Assembly (NCBI RefSeq): GCF_012933505.1
Contig: NZ_JABBNB010000027.1
Location: 1 to 64,000, forward strand
DNA from: Gordonia asplenii
Lineage (GTDB): Bacteria; Actinomycetota; Actinomycetes; Mycobacteriales; Mycobacteriaceae
Length of the DNA: 64,000 nt
Direction of reading: 5' to 3'
The notes under the pieces were generated by a model that worked only from the letters and a program-made list of their open reading frames with translations, had not been told where the DNA came from and made no database searches. A program made the translations under genes and the position numbers. Below, piece after piece: positions 41,100 to 49,984 of the stretch; positions within the stretch are counted from its first letter, which is position 1; each line of letters starts with the position of its first letter.

Positions 41100-42730
41100 G
41101 TCTCACCATCCTGTGGCTGCTGCCCGCAGTCGTGTCGTTGGTCGTGATGCTGCTTCCGGCGAGCGCCGCGCAGGCGGTCAAGTATCTCGGCATGGCCACC
41201 ACGCTGGTCGTTCTGGCTCTTGCCGTGGCTCTCGCAGTCGGCTTCTCCCCCAACGGATCTCGGTTCCAGTTCACCGAGGATGCGAGCTGGATAAGCTCGT
41301 TCGGCGCGCGCTACTCGCTCGGCCTCGACGGCATCGGTCTGGTCCTGGTTCTGCTGACCGCGGTCCTCATGCCACTGCTGTTGTTGGCCGGCTGGGGTGA
41401 TGCCGACCCTGCGACGGCCGACGGGTCCGGCGAGCGGAAGAACCGCGGGGTGCACACGTACTTCGCGTTGATGTTGTCGGTCGAGGCGATGGTGCTGATG
41501 AGCTTCGTCGCCACCGACGTGCTGCTGTTCTACATCTTCTTCGAAGCGATGCTGATCCCGATGTACTTCCTGATCGGCGGCTTCGGCAGTGTCGGCGCGG
41601 ATCGCGACGGTGACATTGGGCCCGCTCGCTCCGCTCCCGGCGCCCGGTCCCAGGCGGCGGTGAAGTTCTTGCTGTACAACCTCTTCGGCGGGCTGATCAT
41701 GCTCTCGGCCGTCATCGGCCTGTACGTGGTGACAGCACGGTCGGGGCTGGGCGTCGACGGTCGGGGCACCTTCGATTTCACGGTGATCAGCGAGGCCGCC
41801 GCCAACGGGCGGCTCGACGCGTCGTCGGCGACGCTGAACCTGCTGTTCCTCGGTTTCATGTTCGCCTTCGCGGTGAAAGCCCCGCTGTGGCCGCTGCATT
41901 CGTGGCTGCCCGATGCCGCGGTGGCGGCCACCCCGGCGTCGGCCGTCCTCATGATGGCGGTTATGGACAAGGTCGGCACCTTCGCCATGCTGCGCTTCTG
42001 CATCGGGTTGTTCCCCGACGCCTCACGGACTTTCGCGCCGATCATCTCAGGCCTGGCCGTCGTCGGAATCGTCTACGGAGCGATCCTGGCGATCGGGCAG
42101 AGCGATGTGATGCGGCTGATCTCCTACACGTCGATCTCCCACTTCGGTTTCATCATCCTCGGTATCTTCGCGATGACTTCGCAGGGACAGTCGGGATCGA
42201 CGCTCTACATGGTCAATCACGGAATCTCCACTGCCGCATTATTTCTCGTGGCCGGGTTCTTGGTTTCGCAGCGCGGCAGCCGCCTCATCGCCGACTACGG
42301 CGGTGTGCAGAAACTGGCGCCGGTCCTCGCCGGCACCTTCCTGATCGCGGGACTCGCCACGCTCTCATTGCCCGGACTCGCTCCGTTCATCAGTGAATTC
42401 CTCGTCCTGATCGGCACGTTCACGCGCTACCCGGCCGCCGCGATCGTGGCGTCGGTCGCGTTGGTGCTGTCGGCGATCTACATTCTGTGGACGTATCAGC
42501 GCATGATGGGCGGCCCCGCACCGCAGCGTGCCGCCGACGACGACGCACCGCCGATCCGCGATCTCGGCTGGCGGGAGCGGCTCGTCGTCGCACCGCTCAT
42601 CATCGCCCTGCTGGCGTTGGGCTTCTTTCCGCGGATCGTGCTGGACTTCGTCAATCCCGCTGTGTCCCATACGTTGTCGACGGTGCACCAGACCGATCCG
42701 ACGCCGACCGCCGCAGGAGGTTACCGATGA
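41096..42730 (+). CDS. nuoM: NADH-quinone oxidoreductase subunit M
   Basis: 544 residues, antiporter-like pump subunit: FYIFFEAMLIPMYFLIGGFG, PLHSWLPDAAVAATPASAVLM, and YTSISHFGFIILGIF. Between the glycine-rich loop and QAAVKFLLYN an insert (GDIGPARSAPGARS) is encoded by an inverted copy of the GC-rich repeat. ATGA overlaps with nuoL and nuoN. Confidence 0.96.
   Translation: MSLTILWLLPAVVSLVVMLLPASAAQAVKYLGMATTLVVLALAVALAVGFSPNGSRFQFTEDASWISSFGARYSLGLDGIGLVLVLLTAVLMPLLLLAGWGDADPATADGSGERKNRGVHTYFALMLSVEAMVLMSFVATDVLLFYIFFEAMLIPMYFLIGGFGSVGADRDGDIGPARSAPGARSQAAVKFLLYNLFGGLIMLSAVIGLYVVTARSGLGVDGRGTFDFTVISEAAANGRLDASSATLNLLFLGFMFAFAVKAPLWPLHSWLPDAAVAATPASAVLMMAVMDKVGTFAMLRFCIGLFPDASRTFAPIISGLAVVGIVYGAILAIGQSDVMRLISYTSISHFGFIILGIFAMTSQGQSGSTLYMVNHGISTAALFLVAGFLVSQRGSRLIADYGGVQKLAPVLAGTFLIAGLATLSLPGLAPFISEFLVLIGTFTRYPAAAIVASVALVLSAIYILWTYQRMMGGPAPQRAADDDAPPIRDLGWRERLVVAPLIIALLALGFFPRIVLDFVNPAVSHTLSTVHQTDPTPTAAGGYR
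41611..41646. repeat. Inverted copy of the GC-rich repeat inside nuoM
   Basis: TGACATTGGGCCCGCTCGCT continuing to CCGGCGCCCGG is the reverse complement of the nuoL 36-bp unit with few changes. It adds about 12 codons without breaking nuoM. Confidence 0.75.
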
Positions 42731-44397
42731 ACTCGGTCTCGGTCATGACCGTCGCACTGGACTCCCGCAGCATCGACTATTTCCGGCTGTCCCCCATGCT
42801 CATCGTGTTCGGGGCGGCGGTCGTCAGTGTGCTCGTCGAGGCGTTCGCGGCCCGCACGATCCGTTATCGCCTGCAGCTGGCGCTGTCGCTGTCGGGTTTG
42901 GTCGGTGGATTCGTGGCGTTGCTGTTCGTCGCGCGGGCACATGCGACCGCGTCGGAGATCGGGCGGGCGGTGATGTCGGGCGCGGTCATCGTCGACGGTC
43001 CGACGCTGTTTCTGCAGGGCACGATCCTGCTGATATCGGTTGCCGCAGTGGCGTTCATGGGTGAGCGTCGGCTGGATCGCGTGTGGGCGCCGGTGGAGGT
43101 GCAGAGCACCGCGTCCAAGCGGGTACCCGTCGGCGTCGGTGGATCCGGCGACGACGCCGACCTTCCCGCAGACGCCTTTACTCCTTCTGCCGCAACGGTT
43201 CCCGGGTCGGCCGACGAGCTGATCGCCGCCCGCGCCGGGGCGATCACCACCGAGGTGTTCCCGCTGACGTTGTTCGCGGTCGGCGGCATGATGCTGTTCC
43301 CCGCGTGCGGTGACCTGCTGACGATGTTCATTGCGCTGGAAGTGTTTTCGCTTCCGCTGTATCTGATGTGCGGGATCGCGCGGCGTCGACGATTGTTGTC
43401 CCAGGAGGCGGCGCTGAAGTACTTCCTGCTCGGTGCCTTCTCGTCGGCGATCTTCCTCTTCGGGGCGTCCTTCGCCTATGGCGCAACGGGTTCGCTGTCG
43501 CTCGGCGCGATCGGCATCGCGTTGACGTCGGCGTCGGATGTCACGTTGGGCCTGATCTCACTCGCGCTGCTGGGCGTCGGGTTGCTGTTCAAAGTCGGCG
43601 CTGTGCCATTCGGTTCCTGGGTGCCCGACGTCTATCAGGGTGCTCCCACGCCGGTGACCGCGTTCATGGCGTCCGCCACCAAGGTCGCGGCTTTCGGCGC
43701 ACTGCTGCGGGTGCTCTACATCGGATTCCCTGCGCTGCAACACAAGTGGGAGCCGGCACTGTGGACGGTCGCGATCGCGACGATGGTCGTGGCCACGTTG
43801 ATGGCGGTCACACAGAGCGACATCAAGCGCATGTTCGCGTACTCGTCGATGAGTCACGTCGGCTTCATGCTCGTGGGTGTGATCGCGCTGAGTCGGGCTG
43901 GATTGTCGGCAACGCTCTTCTACGTTGCGGCGTATGCCCTTTCGTCGTTCGGCGCGTTCGCGATCATCGCCGTCGTGCGCGACGACTCCGGGCGGGAGGC
44001 CACCGACCTCGCCGCGTGGGCGGGACTCGGGCGGCGCAATCCTCTTGTCGGGTCGATGCTTTCGCTGTTCCTGCTCGCGTTCGCGGGTATTCCGCTGACG
44101 AGCGGGTTCATCGCGAAGTTCGCGGTCTTCGGCGCCGCGGGCGGTTCGGGCGCGTGGGCGCTGATCATCGTCGGCGTGGTGTGCAGCGCCATCGCGGCGT
44201 ACTTCTACGTCCGGGTGATCGTGGCGATGTTCTTCACCGAGCCGACCACCGACAGCGGCGACGTCGGGGTGGTGCGCAAACCCAGTATGCTGACGACCAT
44301 TCCGATCGCGTTGTGCGCCGCGGCCACTCTGGTGCTCGGCATCTTCCCGCAGCCGCTGCTGGACCTGGCTCACTCGGCCTCGCTTTTCCTGCCGTAG
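42727..44397 (+). CDS. nuoN: NADH-quinone oxidoreductase subunit N
   Basis: 556 residues, third antiporter-like pump subunit and last of the operon. AVPFGSWVPDVYQGAPTPVT and YSSMSHVGFMLVG are family motifs. A polar loop near residues 118-160 (SGDDADLPADAFTPSAATVP) is longer than usual. Only repeats follow downstream. Confidence 0.96.
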   Translation: MNSVSVMTVALDSRSIDYFRLSPMLIVFGAAVVSVLVEAFAARTIRYRLQLALSLSGLVGGFVALLFVARAHATASEIGRAVMSGAVIVDGPTLFLQGTILLISVAAVAFMGERRLDRVWAPVEVQSTASKRVPVGVGGSGDDADLPADAFTPSAATVPGSADELIAARAGAITTEVFPLTLFAVGGMMLFPACGDLLTMFIALEVFSLPLYLMCGIARRRRLLSQEAALKYFLLGAFSSAIFLFGASFAYGATGSLSLGAIGIALTSASDVTLGLISLALLGVGLLFKVGAVPFGSWVPDVYQGAPTPVTAFMASATKVAAFGALLRVLYIGFPALQHKWEPALWTVAIATMVVATLMAVTQSDIKRMFAYSSMSHVGFMLVGVIALSRAGLSATLFYVAAYALSSFGAFAIIAVVRDDSGREATDLAAWAGLGRRNPLVGSMLSLFLLAFAGIPLTSGFIAKFAVFGAAGGSGAWALIIVGVVCSAIAAYFYVRVIVAMFFTEPTTDSGDVGVVRKPSMLTTIPIALCAAATLVLGIFPQPLLDLAHSASLFLP

Positions 44398-44411
44398 GGG
44401 TGTTGGCGGTC

Positions 44412-44834
44412 GAGCTGCCTCAGCTGGTTGAGCTGCCTCAGCTGGTTGAGCCGGTCGAGGCGCCTTAGTTGGTTGAGTTTTGGTTGAGTTTGGATTCACC
44501 GCTGGCAGGCTCTCTTCGCTGGTTGAGCCGGTCCGAGCGCCGTGCTGAGCGAGGCGCTAGCCGAGTCGAAGTAGCGCTAGCCGAGACCGTGTCGAAACCT
44601 CGCACGACGACGCCCAACGCACATCAATGCGTTGCGACGGTGATGAATTCGTGTCGCCGGGTTTCGATACGCCGCGTCTCGCTGCGCTCGTCGAGGCTAC
44701 TCAACCAGCAGAGGGGAACCTCATCCAGCGGGGCGGGTTTCGATACGCCGCGTCTCGCTGCGCTCGTCGGGGCTACTCAACCAGCGGAGTGGGCCTGCCG
44801 TCGTCGCTGAATCCAGGCTCAACCAGCGGAGGGG
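44412..44834. repeat. Repeat cluster between nuoN and the carboxylase gene
   Basis: The cluster holds a 21-bp duplication (GAGCTGCCTCAGCTGGTTGAG, from 44412). It also holds an inverted-repeat element of about 190 bp (44519-44709) whose ends are CTGGTTGAGCCGGTCCGAGC and GGCTACTCAACCAGC. A 51-bp direct repeat beginning GGGTTTCGATACGCCGCGTC occurs at 44659-44709 and 44735-44785. No gene is present in the 478-bp gap. Confidence 0.75.
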
Positions 44835-44875
44835 GAACTACCCTTGATCGGTCCAAGAAGATACGTTGAGAATCG

Positions 44876-47800
44876 ATGACGCCACAATCGACACTCCTCA
44901 TCGCCAACCGCGGCGAGATCGCCCTGCGGATCATCCGTACCGCAACCGAGCTCGGGCTGCGTACCGTCGCCGTGTACGCCGACGACGACGCGGACACCCC
45001 ACACGTGCGCGCGGCGTCCACCGCGGTCGCATTGCCCGGGGCGGGGCCGTCGGCGTACCTGAACCAACAGGCGGTCCTGGATGCTGCCGAGGCGTCCGGC
45101 GCCACCCTCGTTCATCCCGGCTACGGATTTCTCGCCGAGAACTGGGAGTTCGCCCGCCGATGCGCCGGCGCCGGGCTGACGTTCGTCGGCCCGTCGCCGG
45201 AGTTGCTGGCCACTTTCGGCGACAAGCGCCTCGCGCGATCGGCGGCCGTGGCCGCCGGTGTTCCCGTCGTCGCCGCAACGTCCGGCGACGGCGGACTCGA
45301 CGAGATCCGCGTGTTCTTCGACGCTGCCCCGAGCGGCATCATGATCAAAGCCGTCGCGGGCGGCGGCGGACGCGGAATGCGCGAGGTGCACGACGCCGCC
45401 GACATCGAAAGCGCATATCGCGCTTGCGCTGCCGAGGCAGAACTGGGTTTCGGTAGCCCGGAGGTGTTCGTCGAGCAACTGCTCGGTGCGGCGCGGCATA
45501 TCGAAGTGCAGGTCGTCGCGGCAGCGTCGGGCGACGGCCATGCGTATGCGCTCGCTCTGGGCGACCGCGACTGCAGCGTACAACGGCGTCATCAGAAGCT
45601 CATCGAAGTGGCTCCCGCACAAGACATCTCGCCCGCGCTACGCCGATCACTGCATGCGGCGGCGGTCACGCTGATCGCACGCGAAGGGTATTGCGGTCTC
45701 GCCACGGTCGAATTCCTTGTCAGCGGAAGTGATTTCGTCTTTCTCGAGGTCAACCCCCGAATTCAGGTGGAGCACACCGTCACCGAGGAGGTCACCGACA
45801 CCGATCTCGTGGCGGTGTCGCTGGCGATCGCGACGGGAACGTCGTTCGGGGACCTGCGCCTACCGCCCGGCGTGAGCGCCCGCGATCACGACGTGCCCAC
45901 CGGCGAACCTGCGTCGTCGGCGGGCGTCGCCATCCAGGTGCGCATCAACATGGAGACTACTTCCGTTGACGGCCAGACGATTCCGTCAACGGGAACCCTG
46001 ACTGAGTTCACCCCGCCGTCGGGTCCGGGAGTGCGGGTGGACACCTACGGTCGAACGGGGCTGACCATCAGTCCCCGCTACGACTCACTGCTGGCGAAGG
46101 TGATCGTGTATACGCGTGTCGGCGGCGTCGACGCCGCGGTGCGCAAAGCGCTCGGCGCGCTCGACGAGTTCGCCGTCGCGGGTGTCGCGACGAACATCGG
46201 GTTGCAGCGAGCTATTCTGTCGGACAACGACTTTCAGTCAGGCGTCGTCGATACGGCCTGGTTGGGTGCGCGGATGTCGGAGTTGGTCGAGTCGTCGGGT
46301 CCGGCATCCGCGCAGGTGTCTGCCGCGGACCGGTATGCCGACGACGAGGTGATTCGCGCATCGATGGCGGGGATCGTCGTGGAAACCGCGGACGAGTCGG
46401 CGCGGATCGCTGCCGGTGGTCAAGTCGCCGTTCTCGAGGCGATGAAGATGCAGCACGTGGTGTCGAGTGCGGGCAGCGTCGTCGTCGAACGGGTCCTCGT
46501 GCGACCCGGCCAGTCGGTCAATCCCGGTGACCCGCTGTTGGCGGTTGCCGTCGACGATGCGGCTTCCGGTGACCACGGCGTCGACGATGCCTCCGACCAC
46601 GAGCGCGCCGATCTCACCGAAATCATTGCGCGGCACGAGATCACGCTCGATGCGGCTCGACCTGCCGCGGTCGCCAAAGTGCACGGGCGGGGACGACGGA
46701 CGGCGCGGGAGAACATCGCCGACCTGGTCGACGACGGCAGCTTCGTCGAGTACGGCGCGTTGGCGATCGCCGCACAGCGGAGTCGGCGCAGTGAGCAGGA
46801 TCTGATCGAGAACACCCCGGCCGACGGGCTCGTCGGCGGGACGGCCACCATCGGCGCGGAGCGCTTCGGCTCGGCCGCCGAGGTGGTCGTCATGTCCTAC
46901 GACTACAGCGTTCTCGCCGGCACGCAGGGCATGCGCAATCACGCCAAGACCGACCGGCTGCTGGAATTGGCTGCGCGCAAACGGGTTCCGTTGATTCTCT
47001 TCGCCGAGGGCGGAGGCGGGCGGCCCGGGGATACCGATTGGTCGGGCAATGCGCTCGACGTTCCGACGTTTCGCACCATCGCGGCACTCAACGGTCGGGT
47101 GCCGACGGTGTCGATCGTGTCGGGACGCTGCTTCGCAGGCAACGCGGCGCTGGCAGGCGCCTGCGACGCGCTCATCGCGACGCCCGACGCCAACATCGGG
47201 ATGGGCGGGCCCGCGATGGTCGAAGGCGGTGGACTGGGCGTCTATCGGCCCGAGGAGATCGGACCGATCCACATTCAGCGGCGCAACGGCGTCGTCGACC
47301 TCGCCGCCGACGATGAGCAGCATGCCGTCGGGCTCGCCAAGCAGTATCTGAGCTACTTCCAGGGCAGCGTCGACGACTGGCGGGCTCCCGATCCGGACCT
47401 GGCCCGCGCGGTGGTCCCGGAGAATCGGTTGCGCGCCTACGACGTTCGGCGGGCCGTTGCCGCGATCGCCGACGTCGGGTCGGTGTTGGAACTACGCCCC
47501 GACTACGGCATCGGCATCGTGACGGCACTGATCCGTGTCGAGGGGGTCGCCTACGGCGTGCTCGCCAACAGCAGTCGGCATCTCGGCGGCGCGATCGACG
47601 CCGAGGCGTCGGACAAGGCGTCGGACTTCCTCGCGCTCTGCGAGACCCATCGTATGCCGATCGTGATGCTGTGTGACACACCGGGATTCATGGTCGGGCC
47701 GGAGTCGGAGAAGGACGCGACCGTACGGAGGTTCGGTCGGATGTTCATCGCGGGTGCGCGACTGACCGTTCCGTTCGGCGCGATCATCCTGCGCAAGGGC

Positions 47801-48097
47801 TACGGACTGGGTGCGATGGCGATGACGGGCGGCTCGTTCCACGCGCCGGAGTTCACCGTCGCATGGCCGACCGGCGAGATCGGGCCGATGGGCCTGGAAG
47901 GTGGCGTACGGCTCGGCTTCCGCAAGGAGTTGGAGGCCATCGACGACGCCACCGAGCGCGACAGGGTCTTCACCGACTTGGTAGCGGCGGCGTATCAGCA
48001 GGGCAAGGCACTGACCGCGGCGACGGCGTTCGAACTGGACGACGTGATCGACCCGGCGGATTCGCGGCGGTGGATTGCGACGCTGGGAACGGGGTAG
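44876..48097 (+). CDS. Single-chain biotin-dependent acyl-CoA carboxylase
   Basis: 1073 residues combining all activities in one chain. Biotin carboxylase is about 1-450 (ANRGEIALRI, AGGGGRGMR, EVNPRIQVEHTVTE); the biotin carrier has K524 in EAMKMQH; and carboxyltransferase is about 590-1073 (GGGGRPGDTDW, GPAMVEGGGLG, RKGYGLGAMAMTGGSF). It carboxylates an acyl-CoA using ATP and bicarbonate. Size and order match the single-chain long-chain acyl-CoA carboxylase (LCC) described in mycobacteria; two-subunit AccA/AccD enzymes are the usual actinobacterial form. The acyl specificity cannot be told here. No partner genes are in the same operon. Confidence 0.9.
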   Translation: MTPQSTLLIANRGEIALRIIRTATELGLRTVAVYADDDADTPHVRAASTAVALPGAGPSAYLNQQAVLDAAEASGATLVHPGYGFLAENWEFARRCAGAGLTFVGPSPELLATFGDKRLARSAAVAAGVPVVAATSGDGGLDEIRVFFDAAPSGIMIKAVAGGGGRGMREVHDAADIESAYRACAAEAELGFGSPEVFVEQLLGAARHIEVQVVAAASGDGHAYALALGDRDCSVQRRHQKLIEVAPAQDISPALRRSLHAAAVTLIAREGYCGLATVEFLVSGSDFVFLEVNPRIQVEHTVTEEVTDTDLVAVSLAIATGTSFGDLRLPPGVSARDHDVPTGEPASSAGVAIQVRINMETTSVDGQTIPSTGTLTEFTPPSGPGVRVDTYGRTGLTISPRYDSLLAKVIVYTRVGGVDAAVRKALGALDEFAVAGVATNIGLQRAILSDNDFQSGVVDTAWLGARMSELVESSGPASAQVSAADRYADDEVIRASMAGIVVETADESARIAAGGQVAVLEAMKMQHVVSSAGSVVVERVLVRPGQSVNPGDPLLAVAVDDAASGDHGVDDASDHERADLTEIIARHEITLDAARPAAVAKVHGRGRRTARENIADLVDDGSFVEYGALAIAAQRSRRSEQDLIENTPADGLVGGTATIGAERFGSAAEVVVMSYDYSVLAGTQGMRNHAKTDRLLELAARKRVPLILFAEGGGGRPGDTDWSGNALDVPTFRTIAALNGRVPTVSIVSGRCFAGNAALAGACDALIATPDANIGMGGPAMVEGGGLGVYRPEEIGPIHIQRRNGVVDLAADDEQHAVGLAKQYLSYFQGSVDDWRAPDPDLARAVVPENRLRAYDVRRAVAAIADVGSVLELRPDYGIGIVTALIRVEGVAYGVLANSSRHLGGAIDAEASDKASDFLALCETHRMPIVMLCDTPGFMVGPESEKDATVRRFGRMFIAGARLTVPFGAIILRKGYGLGAMAMTGGSFHAPEFTVAWPTGEIGPMGLEGGVRLGFRKELEAIDDATERDRVFTDLVAAAYQQGKALTAATAFELDDVIDPADSRRWIATLGTG

Positions 48098-48137
48098 GTC
48101 CGATGGTCGTGCACGTCGGGCCGTCCCCGGACGCACC

Positions 48138-48911
48138 TCATGACGCGTCGACGACCGCCACCCCCACCCTTCCACCGTCGACGTCGACGACGGTGCCGTG
48201 GACGAACTTCGCGTCGTCGGACGCCAGATACGTTGCGGCTGCGGCGATTGCGTCGGGATGCCCGGCCTGTCCGGCCGGCGTGCCCTGCATCAGCACCTCA
48301 CCCGGATACGGCGCGCCAGCGTCCAGGTCGGGTGTCCGGATAACGCCCGGAGACACTCCGTTGACCCGGATGTTGCTGTCGGCGAACTCGGCAGACCATG
48401 CGCGCGTGAGGGTTTCGAGGGCGCCCTTCGTCGACGCATACAGTGCACCCGAACCGATTCCGAGGCGCGCGACCCAACTGCCCAGGTTGATCACGGTCCC
48501 GCCGCCCGCGGCCGCCATCACCGGCGCAAGCGTCTGCATGAGGAAGAAGGGGGCTTTGACGTTCACTCCGTAGACGCGGTCGAAGGTTTCCTCGTCGACG
48601 GTGAGAGTCGTCGACGCCGGGAAGATGCCCGCGTTGTTGACGAGGATGTCGAGGCGACCGCCGACCAGGTCGAGCGCCTGTGCGGCCAGGTCGGCACTCG
48701 CCGCTGCGGTGCCGTCGAGGTCTGCGCGCACGAAGTCGGCCCGCCCACCGTCGGCGCGAATGGCGGCGACGACGTCGGCGCCACGTTCGACATCACGGCC
48801 GGAGACCACGACGTGCGCCCCTTCGGAGGCGAATCGGAAGGCGATCGCTCGGCCGATATTGCTGGTGGATCCGGTGATCAGGGCTGTCTTGTGCTGCAGG
48901 CGAGAAGTCAT
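48138..48911 (-). CDS. Short-chain dehydrogenase/reductase
   Basis: 257 residues of classical SDR: TGSTSNIGRAIA for NAD(P), NNAG near 91, active-site S/Y/K with YASTKGA, and the late SPGVIRTP. The ATG at 48911 was preferred over a read-through start 45 nt further upstream, which would lie inside the operator. It is divergent from a TetR regulator and probably repressed by it. The substrate is unknown. Confidence 0.88.
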   Translation of the reverse strand: MTSRLQHKTALITGSTSNIGRAIAFRFASEGAHVVVSGRDVERGADVVAAIRADGGRADFVRADLDGTAAASADLAAQALDLVGGRLDILVNNAGIFPASTTLTVDEETFDRVYGVNVKAPFFLMQTLAPVMAAAGGGTVINLGSWVARLGIGSGALYASTKGALETLTRAWSAEFADSNIRVNGVSPGVIRTPDLDAGAPYPGEVLMQGTPAGQAGHPDAIAAAATYLASDDAKFVHGTVVDVDGGRVGVAVVDAS

Positions 48912-48934
48912 GGATCCGACCGTAGGACCACATT

Positions 48935-48954
48935 TTTGGACTAGCAAGTCCAAA
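48935..48954. promoter_or_regulatory. TetR operator palindrome
   Basis: TTTGGACT and AGTCCAAA form a perfect 8-bp inverted repeat with a 4-nt spacer, in the 62-bp gap between the SDR and TetR genes. It is the obvious site for autoregulation and SDR control. A related GGACTAGTCC palindrome lies just after the TetR gene at 49606-49615. Confidence 0.72.
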
Positions 48955-48973
48955 CTATCGCTATCGTTGACTT

Positions 48974-49603
48974 ATGACTCTGACGACGAAGGGGCTCGCG
49001 ACGCGACAGCGCATCATCCAATCCACCGCCGAGTACCTGCGCAGCAACGATCCGGGCAGCGCCACCCTCGACGACATCCGGGTGGTGACCCGAACGAGCA
49101 AAGGTCAGCTGTTCCACTATTTTCCCGGCGGTAAGGAACAGCTGTGGCTCGAAGTAGCCCGCTTCGAGGCCGACCGCGTCCTGGACGACCAACAACCGTA
49201 CTTGGGCGCCCTGGACTCCTGGGAGTCGTGGGAGCAGTGGCGTACGGTCCTCGTCGCGCGCTATCGCGCGCAGGGCAAGAACTGTCCGCTGGCGACGTTG
49301 ATGGGCCAGGTGGGCGAGACGGGGACCACCGAGGTGGTCACTGCTCTCCTCCAACACTGGGAAGACGATGTGCGCCAAGGGATTCTGAAACTACATTCGG
49401 CTCAGCCGCGTCACGGCGGCATCGACGCCGCGACGCTGGCGGCGGCGTTCATCGCCGGAATCCAGGGAGGCGTATCGGTACTGCGCACCACCGGCGATAC
49501 CGCGCACCTCGAAGCGGTGCTCGACGTTCTGTTCGCAGCCTTGCGGACGAGCGTCGGCACCGCATCGGTCCGCCAGACTCGCGACGGCGGATCGCAAGTC
49601 TGA
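48974..49603 (+). CDS. TetR-family repressor
   Basis: 209 residues. The N-terminal DNA-binding part has TRQRIIQSTAEYL and TSKGQLFHYFPGGKEQLW; the C-terminal ligand domain (CPLATLMGQVGE) is like the YxaF/LmrA group. It presumably represses the adjacent divergent SDR and itself. Confidence 0.88.
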   Translation: MTLTTKGLATRQRIIQSTAEYLRSNDPGSATLDDIRVVTRTSKGQLFHYFPGGKEQLWLEVARFEADRVLDDQQPYLGALDSWESWEQWRTVLVARYRAQGKNCPLATLMGQVGETGTTEVVTALLQHWEDDVRQGILKLHSAQPRHGGIDAATLAAAFIAGIQGGVSVLRTTGDTAHLEAVLDVLFAALRTSVGTASVRQTRDGGSQV

Positions 49604-49703
49604 CTGGACTAGTCCTCGTCGACGCAGGTCTGTCGCGATGCTCCCGTAGCGTGTCGCGCCTAATGGAATTGATACGTTGCGCACCCTGCTTCGCCGCATC
49701 CTG

Positions 49704-49808
49704 CTGGTTGAGCGAGACGAAGCCGAGTCGAAACCACTGTGACGCTGCGGGTTTCGTCGTTGCGGGGCTGGCGGGGTTTCGACTCGCTGCGCTCGCTCGC
49801 TCAACCGG
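49704..49808. repeat. Short inverted-repeat element
   Basis: CTGGTTGAGCGAGACGAAGC at the left and CTCGCTCGCTCAACCGG at the right are imperfect inverted repeats enclosing about 45 bp. This is a reduced form of the family found elsewhere in the window. The rest of the 49604-49984 gap holds no recognisable gene. Confidence 0.6.
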
Positions 49809-49984
49809 CAGAGGAACGCACCGGTTATACAACTCTTTAAGTGCGACACTCCACATGTGCTCGACGAGCCCGGCGTCACTCGAGCAGGCCCATATGAGGG
49901 GGCACACACTTACAACAGAAATGCCATGAGTCGGTCGTCATATCTGTGTTTCACAACACACGCAGTCGACGCGAGACTATTTTC

